Source: Norana najaformis
Lineage: Eukaryota; Annelida; Clitellata; Crassiclitellata; Hormogastridae
Length of the DNA: 64,000 nucleotides
Direction of reading: 5' to 3'
Assembly (NCBI GenBank): GCA_964023275.1
Contig: OZ029921.1
Coordinates: forward strand, 1,749,001-1,813,000
A model generated the notes under the pieces. That model had not been told where the DNA came from, did not search any database, and worked only from the letters and a program-made list of their open reading frames with translations. Positions 24,160 to 35,300 of the stretch are shown here, one piece after another. The first letter of the stretch is position 1, and each line of letters begins with the position of its first letter. A program made the position numbers and the translations under genes.

Positions 24160-24300
24160 CTACTGGGCACCAGCTTATTTGCACCAGCTTATTCCGAGCA
24201 GTGCCAGAGGCTGTCTTTCGCTCTAACCTGAAAACTTACCTCTTCCAGTCTGCTTATGGTTCTTAATACTTCACATAACCCGGCTTCAAGTGCACTTCTG
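24160..24300 (+). repeat. L2-like LINE, extreme C-terminus
   Basis: Plus-sense frame reads FRAVPEAVFRSNLKTYLFQS followed by AYGS and a stop, the SNLKTYLF end of L2-like ORF2. It is butted tail to tail against the minus-strand copy at 24305-25012. Confidence 0.6.
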
Positions 24301-24304
24301 AACT

Positions 24305-25012
24305 TTTATTTATTTATTTATTTATTTATACAGAACACTTATATAGCGCCCCTTCAAGAAAACTACTCAGAAGCGCTCCCAAACCAACCTCGGCGAAAGA
24401 GAACAGTCTTAAGAGAAGAATAGAAGATAGAAGTAAAATCCCGGGGCAGAAGACGCAGAGTAACAGGAAGTCCATTCCAGAGGGTTGGGCCAGCAACAGA
24501 GAAAGCACGACGCTGCATGGTCGAGGTGCGAGTGCGAGGTACTAGTAGATTACAACTAGCAGCGGAGCGAAGAGAAGCACGTCCCAAATTGGACCGGACA
24601 GGTAGGCAAAGCTCCCTCAAGTAAGAGGGGGCAATACCCAACAAGGAGTTCCAAACAGAGACGATGACCCTATAGTGAATGCGCTGACTCATAGGAAGCC
24701 AGTGCAACTCATCTCGCATGAAATCAGAGACATGACCAAACCTAGAGATGCCACCAATAAGCCGTGCAGCCGCCCGCAACACACGTTCCAGGCACAAAAG
24801 CCGTACATCAGGGAGTCCAACATATAAAGAAGAGCAATAATCCAACCGACTAGTGACAAATGCATGAACCAGAGTCTTAGATGAGGTGACTGAGAGAGAA
24901 CGTGAGACAACACGAAGTTGCCGTAGCTGGTAGTAGCAACTACGACAAAGACGATGTACCTGAGCCTTAAAAGAGAGCTCCTTTGTAAGGAGGGCATTAA
25001 CAAATTCTAGTT
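24305..25012 (-). mobile_element. L2/CR1-clade LINE, 5'-truncated, ORF2 C-terminus intact
   Basis: Non-LTR retrotransposon copying itself by target-primed reverse transcription. Only the RT thumb and C-terminal part remains. An open frame of 160 codons (24363-24845) reads MDYCSSLYVGLPD, LRAAARLIGG, ELHWLPMSQRIHYRV, APSYLRELC and TLWNGLPVTLR, ending LKTVLFRRG: the standard order of L2/CR1 C-termini. The 3'UTR ends GGGCGCTATATAAGTGTTCT and an ATAAATAAATAA tail, giving the orientation. The uninterrupted frame suggests a fairly recent insertion. A different copy lies at 51250-51655. Confidence 0.85.
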
Positions 25013-25017
25013 GTATT

Positions 25018-25122
25018 GTACTGTAATCGTAATCCCGAGATATCTACAGCATCCAACGAAAGCCATGTCACGGGGACCAGCTTATACACAGGAGCTCAGT
25101 CAAAAAAATTGACTGGCAAAAG
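25018..25122 (-). repeat. SINE A adjoining the LINE 5' end
   Basis: GTAATCGTAATCCCGAGATA, TCTACAGCATCCAACGAAAG, CACGGGGACCAGCTTATACA. Confidence 0.8.
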
Positions 25123-25636
25123 TGAAACTTTCGGCAAGTGTACAATTTCCAGATTTTTAATGAAAATTCCCAACACAAATAAGATTGAATATTATTTGAC
25201 CCTTCCCCGATTCTAACAAGGCACCGAAACTTACCCAACAACTTGACCCTTGCCGACATGATTTTATATAGCGCCGGTTATAAATTTGTGTGCAGCTGAT
25301 ACATTTCGGAGATTCACGCTTACATTAATACATCGCTCTTGCCCTGGATAGCGACTGCCGGAGTAGTAGCCACTGCTTGTTGATAAACTACCTTCGCCGG
25401 ATATGAGCAGGTTAAAACCGAGAGTACCCAGGTGAACACATTCCGCCAAACATTCTTACCATTTTATCCATAATTTCATCTTAGTTATTATGTGTATAAA
25501 ATATTAAAGCTTTGTTATAAATGCACGATATGGCGTAAATACGGGCAAGGATTTCGTAACGTTGAAGAGGAAATTGAGTGTTGGGTTGGGTTCAACACCC
25601 GATCGTTAAACAGCTGTAGGCTCCGTGGTTTCGATT

Positions 25637-25955
25637 TTTCGGATTTAGGACATACTTATGGTATCGGGGACCGCTCTATTTTGGGCATGGCTTTCGGTCT
25701 GGCTTCTGCCTACTGTGATTGGTTGTAGTCGCCCCTCGAGCTAAACGCTATTTGCAAAGATCAGTTAAGCGTTAGTCAGTGTTTACAAAGTCGAACTAAC
25801 CCCAACTTTAACCCTAACCTTTATTTAACAGCAGGCATTAGAAGTCATGTTTATTTACTTCAATCAATGCGGGACACTTACAGAAGCCATGCCTATAATT
25901 AACGTAGCAATGGCCAAAACAGAGCAGTACCCGATACTATAAGTATGCCGATTTA
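25637..25955. repeat. Imperfect inverted repeat upstream of the GT61 gene
   Basis: 25637-25712 contains ACATACTTATGGTATCGGGG and GGCTTCTGCC. The reverse complement of 25870-25952 contains GCATACTTATAGTATCGGGT and GGCTTCTG in the same order. Arms of about 70-80 bp, diverged, with a spacer near 160 bp. It ends some 60 bp before the splice acceptor preceding the GT61 start. Confidence 0.55.
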
Positions 25956-26032
25956 GAAGGATCTCTTCGCTTTTTTGTCTGCGGCATAATGTTGTTTTAC
26001 CTTTTTTCACAGGATTGCTGGTAATGTGAAAA

Positions 26033-28081
26033 ATGCCGTTGCAGTGGAAATTCAAGACTCTTCTTGTCGTTTCTATTGTGTTCATCGCCGTTTACATTTT
26101 CTACAACCGAGATATGACGACAGATGTAATTCTTTCATCCGACATTCATTCGATGCAGCAGAGTAAGATGCGCTTCATGCAAAGAGTTCCAAACGAAATT
26201 TTGGAGAGGATTTCTTCCAGTGATAAAGATCTTCCAATTACACTTGAATCTTCTGATAGTTTGAGCACCACGTTGTCGGAGATTCAGAACGTTTTACACT
26301 CAACTCTGCAGAGCAATACTACTAAAGAGGTGATAGGTTGTTGCAAAGATAACAAAGGACCTGTGTCAGAAGACAAGTTGGACAAAGTGTCAGAATTTTA
26401 TAATAAACTTGATAGCACAAGAGGGATTAAATCTGAAAACATAAAAAATTCAGAAGAAAAGTTTTTACCAGTGACTGTGGGACTTTCTTTAAACCCATCT
26501 ACTAAGTCAATAGCTCGACGCAGAAAATCGAAAGCTCGTACAAAAAAACCAAAGGTTGTTGACAATTCTGCTGTGAAAAGATGGATTAATGTCAAGCTTC
26601 CTTGGTTGTCATCAGATGGCCTTGGGAATTTCTCAGGTTTTTCTGGCAAACCCTACCCACCCTACCTTATAAAGTCAAATGGAACATTTCTGGACAGAGT
26701 ACATGATTTTAACGTTGCTATAAAAGAAGTGAAGGAGGAAATCCAGAAACATCGAGGATACGGGGAGTGGCAGGACGTGAAGGAACCAAACGAACTTACA
26801 GTTGTCTGGGGCAACGTCGACGACTTCCTCGAGCGACTGTCCGATCGCAAAGAGGTCGTGACCCTGGTGTTGCCATGGGTAGCGACTCCCAAGCCATGGT
26901 TGCAGTGGGATTCGACTCACGACTCCACGAACGTCCTTGTCAAGGAGTATTTCACTTGGTCGGCCTCTCAGCCACTGTGCGAATGGATTGAAACACCTGG
27001 CTTCACGAAAGGCCACTTTGATGCGGTGTACAACCGGGTGTGTAACACCGACGTGCACTTGGCCGCGAAGCCACGCTCGATCGAGTGGCTCTACTTTCAT
27101 GGAAAGCCGATCAACGCAAAACACTACTGGCCAAATGACGGGCTTTCGTACCCTTCGCACTTCTACACGTCGCCTCCGCTCGAAATCTTCTACATAAACA
27201 TCCTTCAGGATGCTGTGATCAATCTGTCAGGTGACATCATAAGTGGAGGCGTCAAGGTTGTTCCGTTCACGTGTAGCCATGACAACATTCCAACGATCCC
27301 GATCGAGTACCGTGAGACCCCGATCTACCGCGATGTCTTCGTCGTGACCCAATTCTGGGGCACGACCTACTTTCATAAGATGCTTGAGGTGATGCCCCGT
27401 GTTGCGGCGTATGTCGAATTTCTTCGCACGAATCCCAGTGTTCTCATTCATGCACCGGAGGATCACAGCCAAGTCTCAGAGCTGCTCGAGGTTCTTGGTC
27501 TCAGCCCGGAGCGAATCGTGACTGGGATCACCCGAGCAAAAGTTGTCTACCTCCCGCAGGGAACGCCGTGTGGGTTTCCTAACATTCACGGAATCCAGCT
27601 ACTGTCACACCACTTTCGGAACTACATACGCGAAAACCTTCCCGCTGTTCCAAGGAACCGGCTTGTCCTCATAAAACGCTCCGGTATGCGGCGGTTCCTC
27701 CAACAGGAACCGATCGAAGAGATCCTGAAAGCTATTGCGACTGCGTACAACCTCAACTTCACCCTATTTGCAGACAATCCTTCGCCCTCTCTTCACACAA
27801 CTATGTCCATCTTCAACTCTGCCCTGGTGGTCGTTGGGCCCCACGGTGCAGGCCTTGCTAACGTGATCTTCTCTGAGCCAGGGACCCTGGTCGTCGAGGG
27901 CGTCTGCAACCCTCCTCACGTCAACATGTGCTTCCAGTTTGCGGCCCATGACCTTGGACACCGTTACCATGGTATTCCGTCGGACCATGGATGCGAGGGG
28001 GTGGTGTCCGTTGCCCCAGAAACCATAGACTCTGTCGTTCGAGAACTGATCAAAGTCAGCAACTTTGATAAATCGAACTGA
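26033..28081 (+). CDS. GT61-family glycosyltransferase (DUF563), type II membrane protein
   Basis: Predicted Golgi or ER glycosyltransferase of CAZy family GT61, which includes EOGT, POMGNT2 and plant beta-1,2-xylosyltransferase. The donor sugar here is unknown. Single 682-codon exon. Start chosen at 26033: an acceptor (TTTTTTCACAG) ends at 26012, so a 5'UTR intron is likely, and the protein opens with a signal anchor (LLVVSIVFIAVYIFY, about residues 10-24). Residues 30-200 are a variable Lys- and Ser-rich stem. The catalytic domain occupies about residues 370-670: VFVVTQFWGTTYFHKMLEVM near 440-455, RLVLIKRSG near 545, and the signature VVGPHGAGLANVIF near 600-612. Cysteines in GVCNPPHVNMC and DHGCEG could pair. 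Base composition shifts at about 26770 from A+T-rich to GC-rich. It is closer to the EOGT/xylosyltransferase branch than to POMGNT2; no FN3 domain seen. Confidence 0.9.
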   Translation: MPLQWKFKTLLVVSIVFIAVYIFYNRDMTTDVILSSDIHSMQQSKMRFMQRVPNEILERISSSDKDLPITLESSDSLSTTLSEIQNVLHSTLQSNTTKEVIGCCKDNKGPVSEDKLDKVSEFYNKLDSTRGIKSENIKNSEEKFLPVTVGLSLNPSTKSIARRRKSKARTKKPKVVDNSAVKRWINVKLPWLSSDGLGNFSGFSGKPYPPYLIKSNGTFLDRVHDFNVAIKEVKEEIQKHRGYGEWQDVKEPNELTVVWGNVDDFLERLSDRKEVVTLVLPWVATPKPWLQWDSTHDSTNVLVKEYFTWSASQPLCEWIETPGFTKGHFDAVYNRVCNTDVHLAAKPRSIEWLYFHGKPINAKHYWPNDGLSYPSHFYTSPPLEIFYINILQDAVINLSGDIISGGVKVVPFTCSHDNIPTIPIEYRETPIYRDVFVVTQFWGTTYFHKMLEVMPRVAAYVEFLRTNPSVLIHAPEDHSQVSELLEVLGLSPERIVTGITRAKVVYLPQGTPCGFPNIHGIQLLSHHFRNYIRENLPAVPRNRLVLIKRSGMRRFLQQEPIEEILKAIATAYNLNFTLFADNPSPSLHTTMSIFNSALVVVGPHGAGLANVIFSEPGTLVVEGVCNPPHVNMCFQFAAHDLGHRYHGIPSDHGCEGVVSVAPETIDSVVRELIKVSNFDKSN

Positions 28082-28239
28082 ATTGCTGCTAATGAAACAG
28101 TGATGTCTGTTAGTGGCAGACACTTAGGAGAGTCTAGAACCCTCTCAAATGTTACATATGTGCAGTAGTGAGGTAGCCATGGCCTCTCCAGCAGAAATAC
28201 CTGCGAGCTGTAGACTGTAGCAGACTTTGGGCTGTAATT

Positions 28240-28700
28240 GTTGTGCAGATTAGAGCTGGTGTTTATCTTCTTCAGTGTTCTTCCATTAATCACAGGTTCA
28301 AGAATCCAACAATGCCACTCCTCTCTGTTCTGTTGCCTTTCCTCAACTTCTCTGTAGCCCCGTCTTCTTTCTTTATCCATCATCCAGTCCAACAGCATAT
28401 TCCTTGGTCTTCCTGGAACTTTCTTTCCCTCAATTCTTCCTCCAATCACTCTCCTCAGGAGAGAATTTCCACATAGTATGTGGCCAATTCAGATCATTTG
28501 TGTCCTTGTTGTATTGACCTGTGACCTTTCTTCCCATACCAAGTGCAGCACCTCCTCATTTGTTTAATAATCATCCCAGCTGATTTTGGCCAGTCTTCCC
28601 CATATCCACATTTCTGATGCCTTGAGTTTCTCAGTTTCTGCCTTTCCAATAATCTCTGAACAATACAGTGTTACACTCCATAGGAGTTTTAGACAGTTGA
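28240..28700 (-). mobile_element. LINE (non-L2 clade), decayed C-terminal fragment
   Basis: Minus-sense pieces read SEMWIWGRLAKISWDD, TNEEVLHLVWEERS, GNSLLRRVIGGRIEGKKV and PGRPRNMLLDWMMDKE, the usual tail of endonuclease/reverse-transcriptase LINE polyproteins (EGRIEGKRGRGRPR motif). The frame is interrupted several times by stops and shifts, so it is an old remnant. It begins about 160 bp beyond the GT61 stop. Confidence 0.75.
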
Positions 28701-28769
28701 GAGAGGAGATAATAGGAGAGAAGGTAGTAAAGGAGGGTATAGTAGAAGAGAGGATTGGCAGAAGAAAGG

Positions 28770-29350
28770 GCAATAGAAGGGAGATGATGGAAGAGAAGAG
28801 GGCAACATAGGGGAGAGGATGGAAGAGAAGAGGGCAACATAGGCGAGAGGATGGAAGAGAAGAGGGCAACATAGGGGAGAGGATGGAAGAGAAGAGGGCA
28901 GTAGAGGGGGGAGGATGGAAGAGAAGAGGGCAACATAGGGGAGAGGATGGAAGAGAAGAGGGCAGTAGAGGGGAGAGGATGGAAGAGGAGAGGGCAACAG
29001 AGGGGAGAGGATGGAAGAGAAGAGGGCAGTAGAGGGGAGAGGATGGAAGAGAAGAGGGCAACATAGGGGAGAGGATGGAAGAGAAGAGGGCAGTAGAGGG
29101 GAGAGGATGGAAGAGAAGAGGGCAACATAGGCGAGAGGATGGAAGAGAAGAGGGCAACATAGGCGAGAGGATGGAAGAGAAGAGGGCAACATAGGGGAGA
29201 GGATGGAAGAGAAGAGGGCAGTAGAGGGGAGATGATGGAAGAGAAGAGGGCAATAGAGGGAGAGGATGGAAGAGAAGAGGGCAGTAGAGGGGAGAGGATG
29301 GAAGAGGAGAGGGCAACAGAGGGGAGAGGGTGGAAAAGAAGAGGGCAGGA
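28770..29350. repeat. 32-bp purine-rich minisatellite, about 18 units
   Basis: Unit GAGAGGATGGAAGAGAAGAG plus GGCAACATAGGG; two variants (CAACATAGGG and CAGTAGAGGG) are interspersed. Purine-only except for a few bases. Because 32 is not a multiple of 3, long frames open on the minus strand in several phases; these are not genes. Confidence 0.9.
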
Positions 29351-29384
29351 GGGGAGATTATAGTAGATGAGACTTTGTAACGGC

Positions 29385-29572
29385 CCTGGGCAAGTTGTTT
29401 GCCTCTGTCACCAAGCAGTAGAATTTGTGAAAGGCGTAAGCTGGGAAGTAGAAGGCAAGTCCTGCGATGCACTGGCCTCGTGTCCAGGTCCACTGCCGGC
29501 TCAAGGCCCAAGAAAAGGAGATGAGCTCCTGCCCTACGTCTCACTTGTGGGATATGCAATACTTTACTTTTC
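29385..29572 (+). repeat. Repeat C, near full-length
   Basis: GTCACCAAGCAGTAGAATTT, AGTCCTGCGATGCACTGGCC, TCACTTGTGGGATATGCAAT, ACTTTACTTTT. Parallel to 49848-50045. Ends about 10 bp from the SOCS stop codon and so forms the start of its 3'UTR. Confidence 0.8.
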
Positions 29573-29580
29573 ACTGTTCG

Positions 29581-32266
29581 CTATTCGTAGTAAGAAGACG
29601 AGTAAGATGACGATGGAGTGAATGCACAGCGATGCTGCAGCAGCTGCTGCTGCGGCTGGCGTAGAGACGCAGAGCTCTGCCTGACCTTCAGATAGTCCTT
29701 GACCTTCTTCGGCAGAACGAGACTGTCAATCATCTCCTGACGTACGCGGCATAGCACCGCCCACTCGGACAAGTGCTCCAGCGAATCGAGGCAACCGGTC
29801 CGCGACAAGGGGTAGAGGAGCTGGACTGGGGCGGGCGGGAGACCAGGACCTCGAGGTCGAAGGTAGAAGGCGTTCTGACCGGTCCTGCAGGCGGCCATCG
29901 TGTCCTCGATGAACTCGGGGATGGTCGACGCACCACGTGACTTCGTCTTGGAGTAGAACCGGAAGAGACCTGTCAGAAGACGATAATAATCAGACGATTT
30001 ATATGGCGTCGTATTACGGCCGAGGCCGAAAGGAGGGCGCTGTACATGTGCAGTTATTCGCTGACTGCAGCCACATGCGGCGCAAGATGATTGACTAAAC
30101 TCCACGATCTTGATTGATTGATTGGTTGCTGGTTGGTTGGTTCATTCATTCATTTATCAATTACCGTGATGATGATGATGATGGTGGTGGTAGTGATGAT
30201 GATACAAGCATGCTGATGATAGTGATGATGATGATGATGATGATTACGACGGATGATGAATTGATAATAACGATGATGATAACTGATGGTGACGCTACCC
30301 TTGCTGATGATGGTGGTAATAATTATAGTGATGGTGATGATGATGATGATAACGAATTGATTATGCTGATGACTATGATGATGGCACTGGCGATAACTAC
30401 ACACAGTGACAACGACGACAACTCGACGATGACGAAGAGAAAAAGGAGAACGATGATGAATGCGTCGTTGTGTGACATCATCATAATATGATGATGACGA
30501 CGACGATGTAGCACTGGTAAAAGTGGGCGCCTGCCTTTCGAGTACTCGATCCTCGTGTGGTGAGTCGAACCACGTGACCGGAAGCTAAGGCTGACGACGT
30601 ACTTGGCATCGGAGCTGTCTCTGACGAGGAAGGTCCCGTCGACCTGGTTGGCAAGGACGGCCTCAGCCTCCTGGAGACGCAGACAACCCCAGTACCAGTC
30701 AAACTGCAAGGGGAACAGACAGAGGGCGATTTGTAAGGGTGGGGTCAAATTCCCCTCACGTTGTCCTACTACCCCCCCCCCCCACTGGATTTGCACTATG
30801 ATGATGATGATGGTGGTGATGGTGATGATAATAATAGTAATAATAATAAGATACTTTCATACATTTCCAGAATTCAATAGATTACGTTAGATTCGTAGGC
30901 CTAATCGTAAACTCGAGATTTCTACAGCGCCCACCGAAAACCACGTCACGGGGACCAGATTATTCACAGGCGCTCAGTCAAAACAAAATCGATAGGCAAG
31001 TGTTTGGTTCCAGAGATTTGAATCCCGGGCTAGCATGGTCCGTACATGAGTACCTTAAATGGTGTGGCGCCCATTCAAACGGGCAGCGGTGGTGAAGGAT
31101 ATCACCCAATTAATTCATTGAAAAATTAGCAGGGTCGAGGCCATACGGTCGCTGTAGAAAAACGCGTACCTTTACATTTAGAGAAAGCTTCTTGCAACTA
31201 GAAGTCTTAGAAAATGCCCATTGAACGCAGTTGGTAGACATACAGCCACAAGATGTCGCTAAACACTGGAAACTACTACTAATCGTAGGCCTACGATCCA
31301 TCGGTGGTGAAGGATCTCACCCGATTAATTCATTGAATATTGAGCAGCGTAGAGGCCATACGGTCGCTACAGAAAAACGTTTACAGTTACATTTTACATT
31401 TACTCATAGCGATAGTTCTTGTCTGGAGTTAGCGACATTAGTTGGCGGATTCTTCGTGAGCGGCGTTTGCAAGAAATCCGCACCGTGAATAATTCACCTG
31501 GTTAACTTCTGAGGGACGGCAGAGGAGGGGAAGGGATTCCAGTTGGTCACGACATCCTGAAATATTCATAAAACTCCCGCTTTGTCCGAAGATTTCCTGT
31601 ATTCGGTATGTCTGGATGACTGGCTGTCCGTGTGTGGTGCCTTCCGTCTGTCTGTCTGTTGCCTGCATGAATACTGTTTGGCTGTTTGCGTGTCTTTCTT
31701 CCTACTCCTCCCATTCGTCATTTTCTTCTTCACCTGTTCCTTCTTCTCCTCCTCTTCCTAATCCTCCTTTCCATTCGTCCTTCGACTTCTCCAATTTATC
31801 GTTCTTCTCAATGCCTCCACTTCTTGTCGTTCTTCCTCTCCTTTATATTCTACGAGTTTTCCTCCTTTTCCTCCTCCACATTCTCCTCTTCTTCCTCGTT
31901 CTTCTCTTCCTCCTCCTCGTTTTGCTCGTCCGTCCGTCTTCCTAGTCCTCCCTCCATCCTGCCTGTTCTCTATCTCCTCCACATCTTTTTTCTCCTCACC
32001 GTCCAATTCCAGCTGTTTCTCCTAATTCTCGTCTTCTCCCTCCCCTAATGTCCGTCCGTCCATCCCAATGCGACCCGGGGGACCCTGGATAAATGGCTCC
32101 TCCTCCTCCTCCTCGTCCTCCTCCTCCTGTGCTGACTATCTTCCATCGGCTGCTGAGTCTGGTAGACCACAGCATGAAGATGACCAGCCTCACGATTTGA
32201 TCATTGTCCGGCTCAAAACCAAGGTCAGATCATGCACTCCACCATCTCTGCCTCTCTCTCTGTCTC

Positions 32267-32360
<94 letters not shown>

Positions 32361-35300
32361 CTATATGCATACCTACATGCATACATACATGCATACATAC
32401 ATGCATACATACATTCACATATACACACATACATATATGCAACCATACATACATACATACATGCATACATACACACATACCCATGCACGTATATAAATAC
32501 ATAACATTTACATGTATATACATAAATGTATATATTGATTAAAGCGTAAGTCGACGCCTAAGTGTGTGTGGAATCCCGGTTCGGAACCCGATCGAGGCTT
32601 TTTTCAGAGATTTGAATCTCGGGCTAGCATGGTCTGTACACGGGGATCTTAAATGGCGTGGCGCCCATTCAAACGGGCAGCGGTGGTCAAGGATCTCACC
32701 CAGTAAATTCATTGAAAAATGAGCAGGGTCGAGGCCATGCGGTCGCTATAGAAACTCGTGTACATTTCCATTTCCATGTAGACATTACTGTACATATTCA
32801 CATACACATGCAACTACATTTGCATATGCATTTACATATGCACATATATTTGCATACGTACACTCACAGTACATTCCTTACAATAACGTCGTACGTTCTA
32901 CCAACAGCCAATCAAAATGCCCAACTGTACTCCGGAAACCAGATGCATTATGGGCGATAAACGTACTCCAATCCCATAATCCCCAGCAAGTCCCTAATAA
33001 ATAAACGCCATAAAAATCAGTTGAGACTCATTTTCCTCGAAACTTCCAGAGGATAAATGCCGGCAAATTGAAATGCTCCCAACTCTGTATGTATATACGA
33101 CGCTATTTATAGTAGGCTATATATTCAATAACATAATTGAAGAATATTATGCATATATATATATATTCATACTTACATATATATTCATATATATGCATAT
33201 ATATTATGCATATATATATTCATTCAACTACATATATATATATTCATTCAACTACATATATATATATTCATTCAACTACATATATATATACACACAAGCA
33301 CATATCATATTTAGTATTTACCAACAAGGTAATTGAGCTGTGTTATGTATATATATACATATGCGTGTATATATGTACATATAAGAGGCGCTATCTCTGT
33401 ATATATAGTGTAGTCCGTGTGTAATTAAGATGGAAATGAAGTATGTTTCTACATAGAGTGAATACGAGATGGCGCTTGCATTAGGTTGTAACTGACATGC
33501 CCTCTTGCGTACAGATCTCGCTTTAATCATCTTTATGATCCGTTGGCGCTATATAAACGAAGTCGTAACATTCGATTACAAGGGATCCCACAAGTGCGCT
33601 ATATGAATTTAATAAATTTCCATTAACGAATATCATACTCTGGCTGGCGTTTTATGGCCCCAGTTACGACCAGAACAGAAATCGATTACAGCGTTTTATT
33701 GCATCTACTCTACGATAATCTAATCTAATCCGATCCAATCTAATCTAATCTTGTCCGACCGAATCTATTCTACTCTATTCTAATCTGGTCTGGTCTGGTC
33801 AAGATCTGTCTGTTTCAAGACCGTATTATCCATTAGGCGCAGTAGGCACTGTGCCTAGGCCCTACGAACTTCATAGGGGCCTACGAAAGGGCCAAAAATG
33901 AGATACTGAGAAAAAAATTAATTTATTGATTGACCCGAAAATAGAAAAAGGAAATACAAATTTAATAACCTTAAAGTTTGTACTGAAACAATTTAAGTTA
34001 AGCTGTGCCACATTATGTTAACTTTGCGGCTCTTTGCATTAGCAAAATCACATTTAATATCCTCAAATGTCGTTTCCCGCATTAACTCGTTTTCAGTGTG
34101 TTTAGCTCTAATGCAGAATTGGCAGTTGGGGCCTACGAATGCGAGAGTGCCTAAGGCCTACGACGACCTTAAATCGGTCCTGGTCTGTTCTGATCCGATC
34201 CGATGTAATCTAATCTAATCTAAGCTAATCTAATCTAAGCCAATCTAATCCAATCTAATTTAATTTAATCTAAGCTAAGCTAATCTAATCTAAGCCAATC
34301 TAATCCAATCTAATTTAATTTAATCTAAGCTAATCTAATCTTACAGATGGGGACCTAGGAGCAGAAAGAAGAGGAAGGGAGAGACAGAGAGTCTAAGTGA
34401 CGGAAGGAGAGGTAAACAAACAGACATATAGGGAGATCTACAGATCCAAGTTTAATTACAGTTACAATTACATAGGGCAGAGGGACCAAGGAGTAACATG
34501 GAGGGACAGACAGACGGAGGACAGAGGGACAGATAGACGGAGGACAGAGGGACAGACAGACGGAGGACAGAGGGACAGACAGACGGAGGACAGAGGGACA
34601 GACAGACGGAGGACAGAGGGACAGAGAGACGGAGGACAGAGGGACAGAGAGACGGAGGACAGAGACAGATAGACGGAGGACAGAGGGACAGACAGACGAA
34701 GGACAGAGGGACAGATAGACGGGCAGAGGGACAGACAGACGGAGGACAGAGAGACAGAGGGACAGATAGACGGAGGACAGACGGACAAAGAGACAGATAG
34801 ACGGAGGACAGAGGGACAGAAAGACGGAGGCAGAGGGACGTAGAGAACGATGGTTGGTGGATCTTACGTTCTGAAGCTGACATGCTATCCTTTTGGAAAA
34901 TTCATTTCGTGGCCACCTGTTGCCGTTGTCATGACGACGAGCCCTGCAGCACCGAACCAACGCCTTGTTGTCTAAACGTAATCGTCAGACAAAAAAACGC
35001 CGTAAAGTAATCCCACATTTATCTAGCGCCGTTCAGGGACAACAATCACATCACATCCCAGAGAAAAGGCGGATGAAAGAAAGACAGACAGACAGACAGA
35101 CACACACACACGTGCACATACGCACAAAGAAACAAAGAATTTTCTATATGTATGGCATGGTATAAATGTTTGTATGTATACATGTATGTATGTACGTACG
35201 TATGATATATGTGTATGCATGTAGGTGTGTATGTATGGAGAAGTAAGGATATATGTATGTATGTATGTATGTATGTAATGTATGTATGTAATGTATGTGT

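Noticed and set aside
28564-29574. 336-codon minus-strand frame and overlapping siblings
   Set aside because: Generated by the 32-bp purine minisatellite read on the opposite strand, with Leu/Pro/Ser repetition in several frames.
30114-30491. Asp/Met-rich plus-strand frame
   Set aside because: GAT repeat inside the SOCS intron.
33715-33800. Telomere-like repeat
   Set aside because: The unit is TCTAA, not TTAGGG, and is interrupted by a transposon remnant.
34355-34960. Cys/Ser/Leu-rich minus-strand proteins
   Set aside because: Direct translation of the GACA-type minisatellite; equivalent frames exist in all phases.
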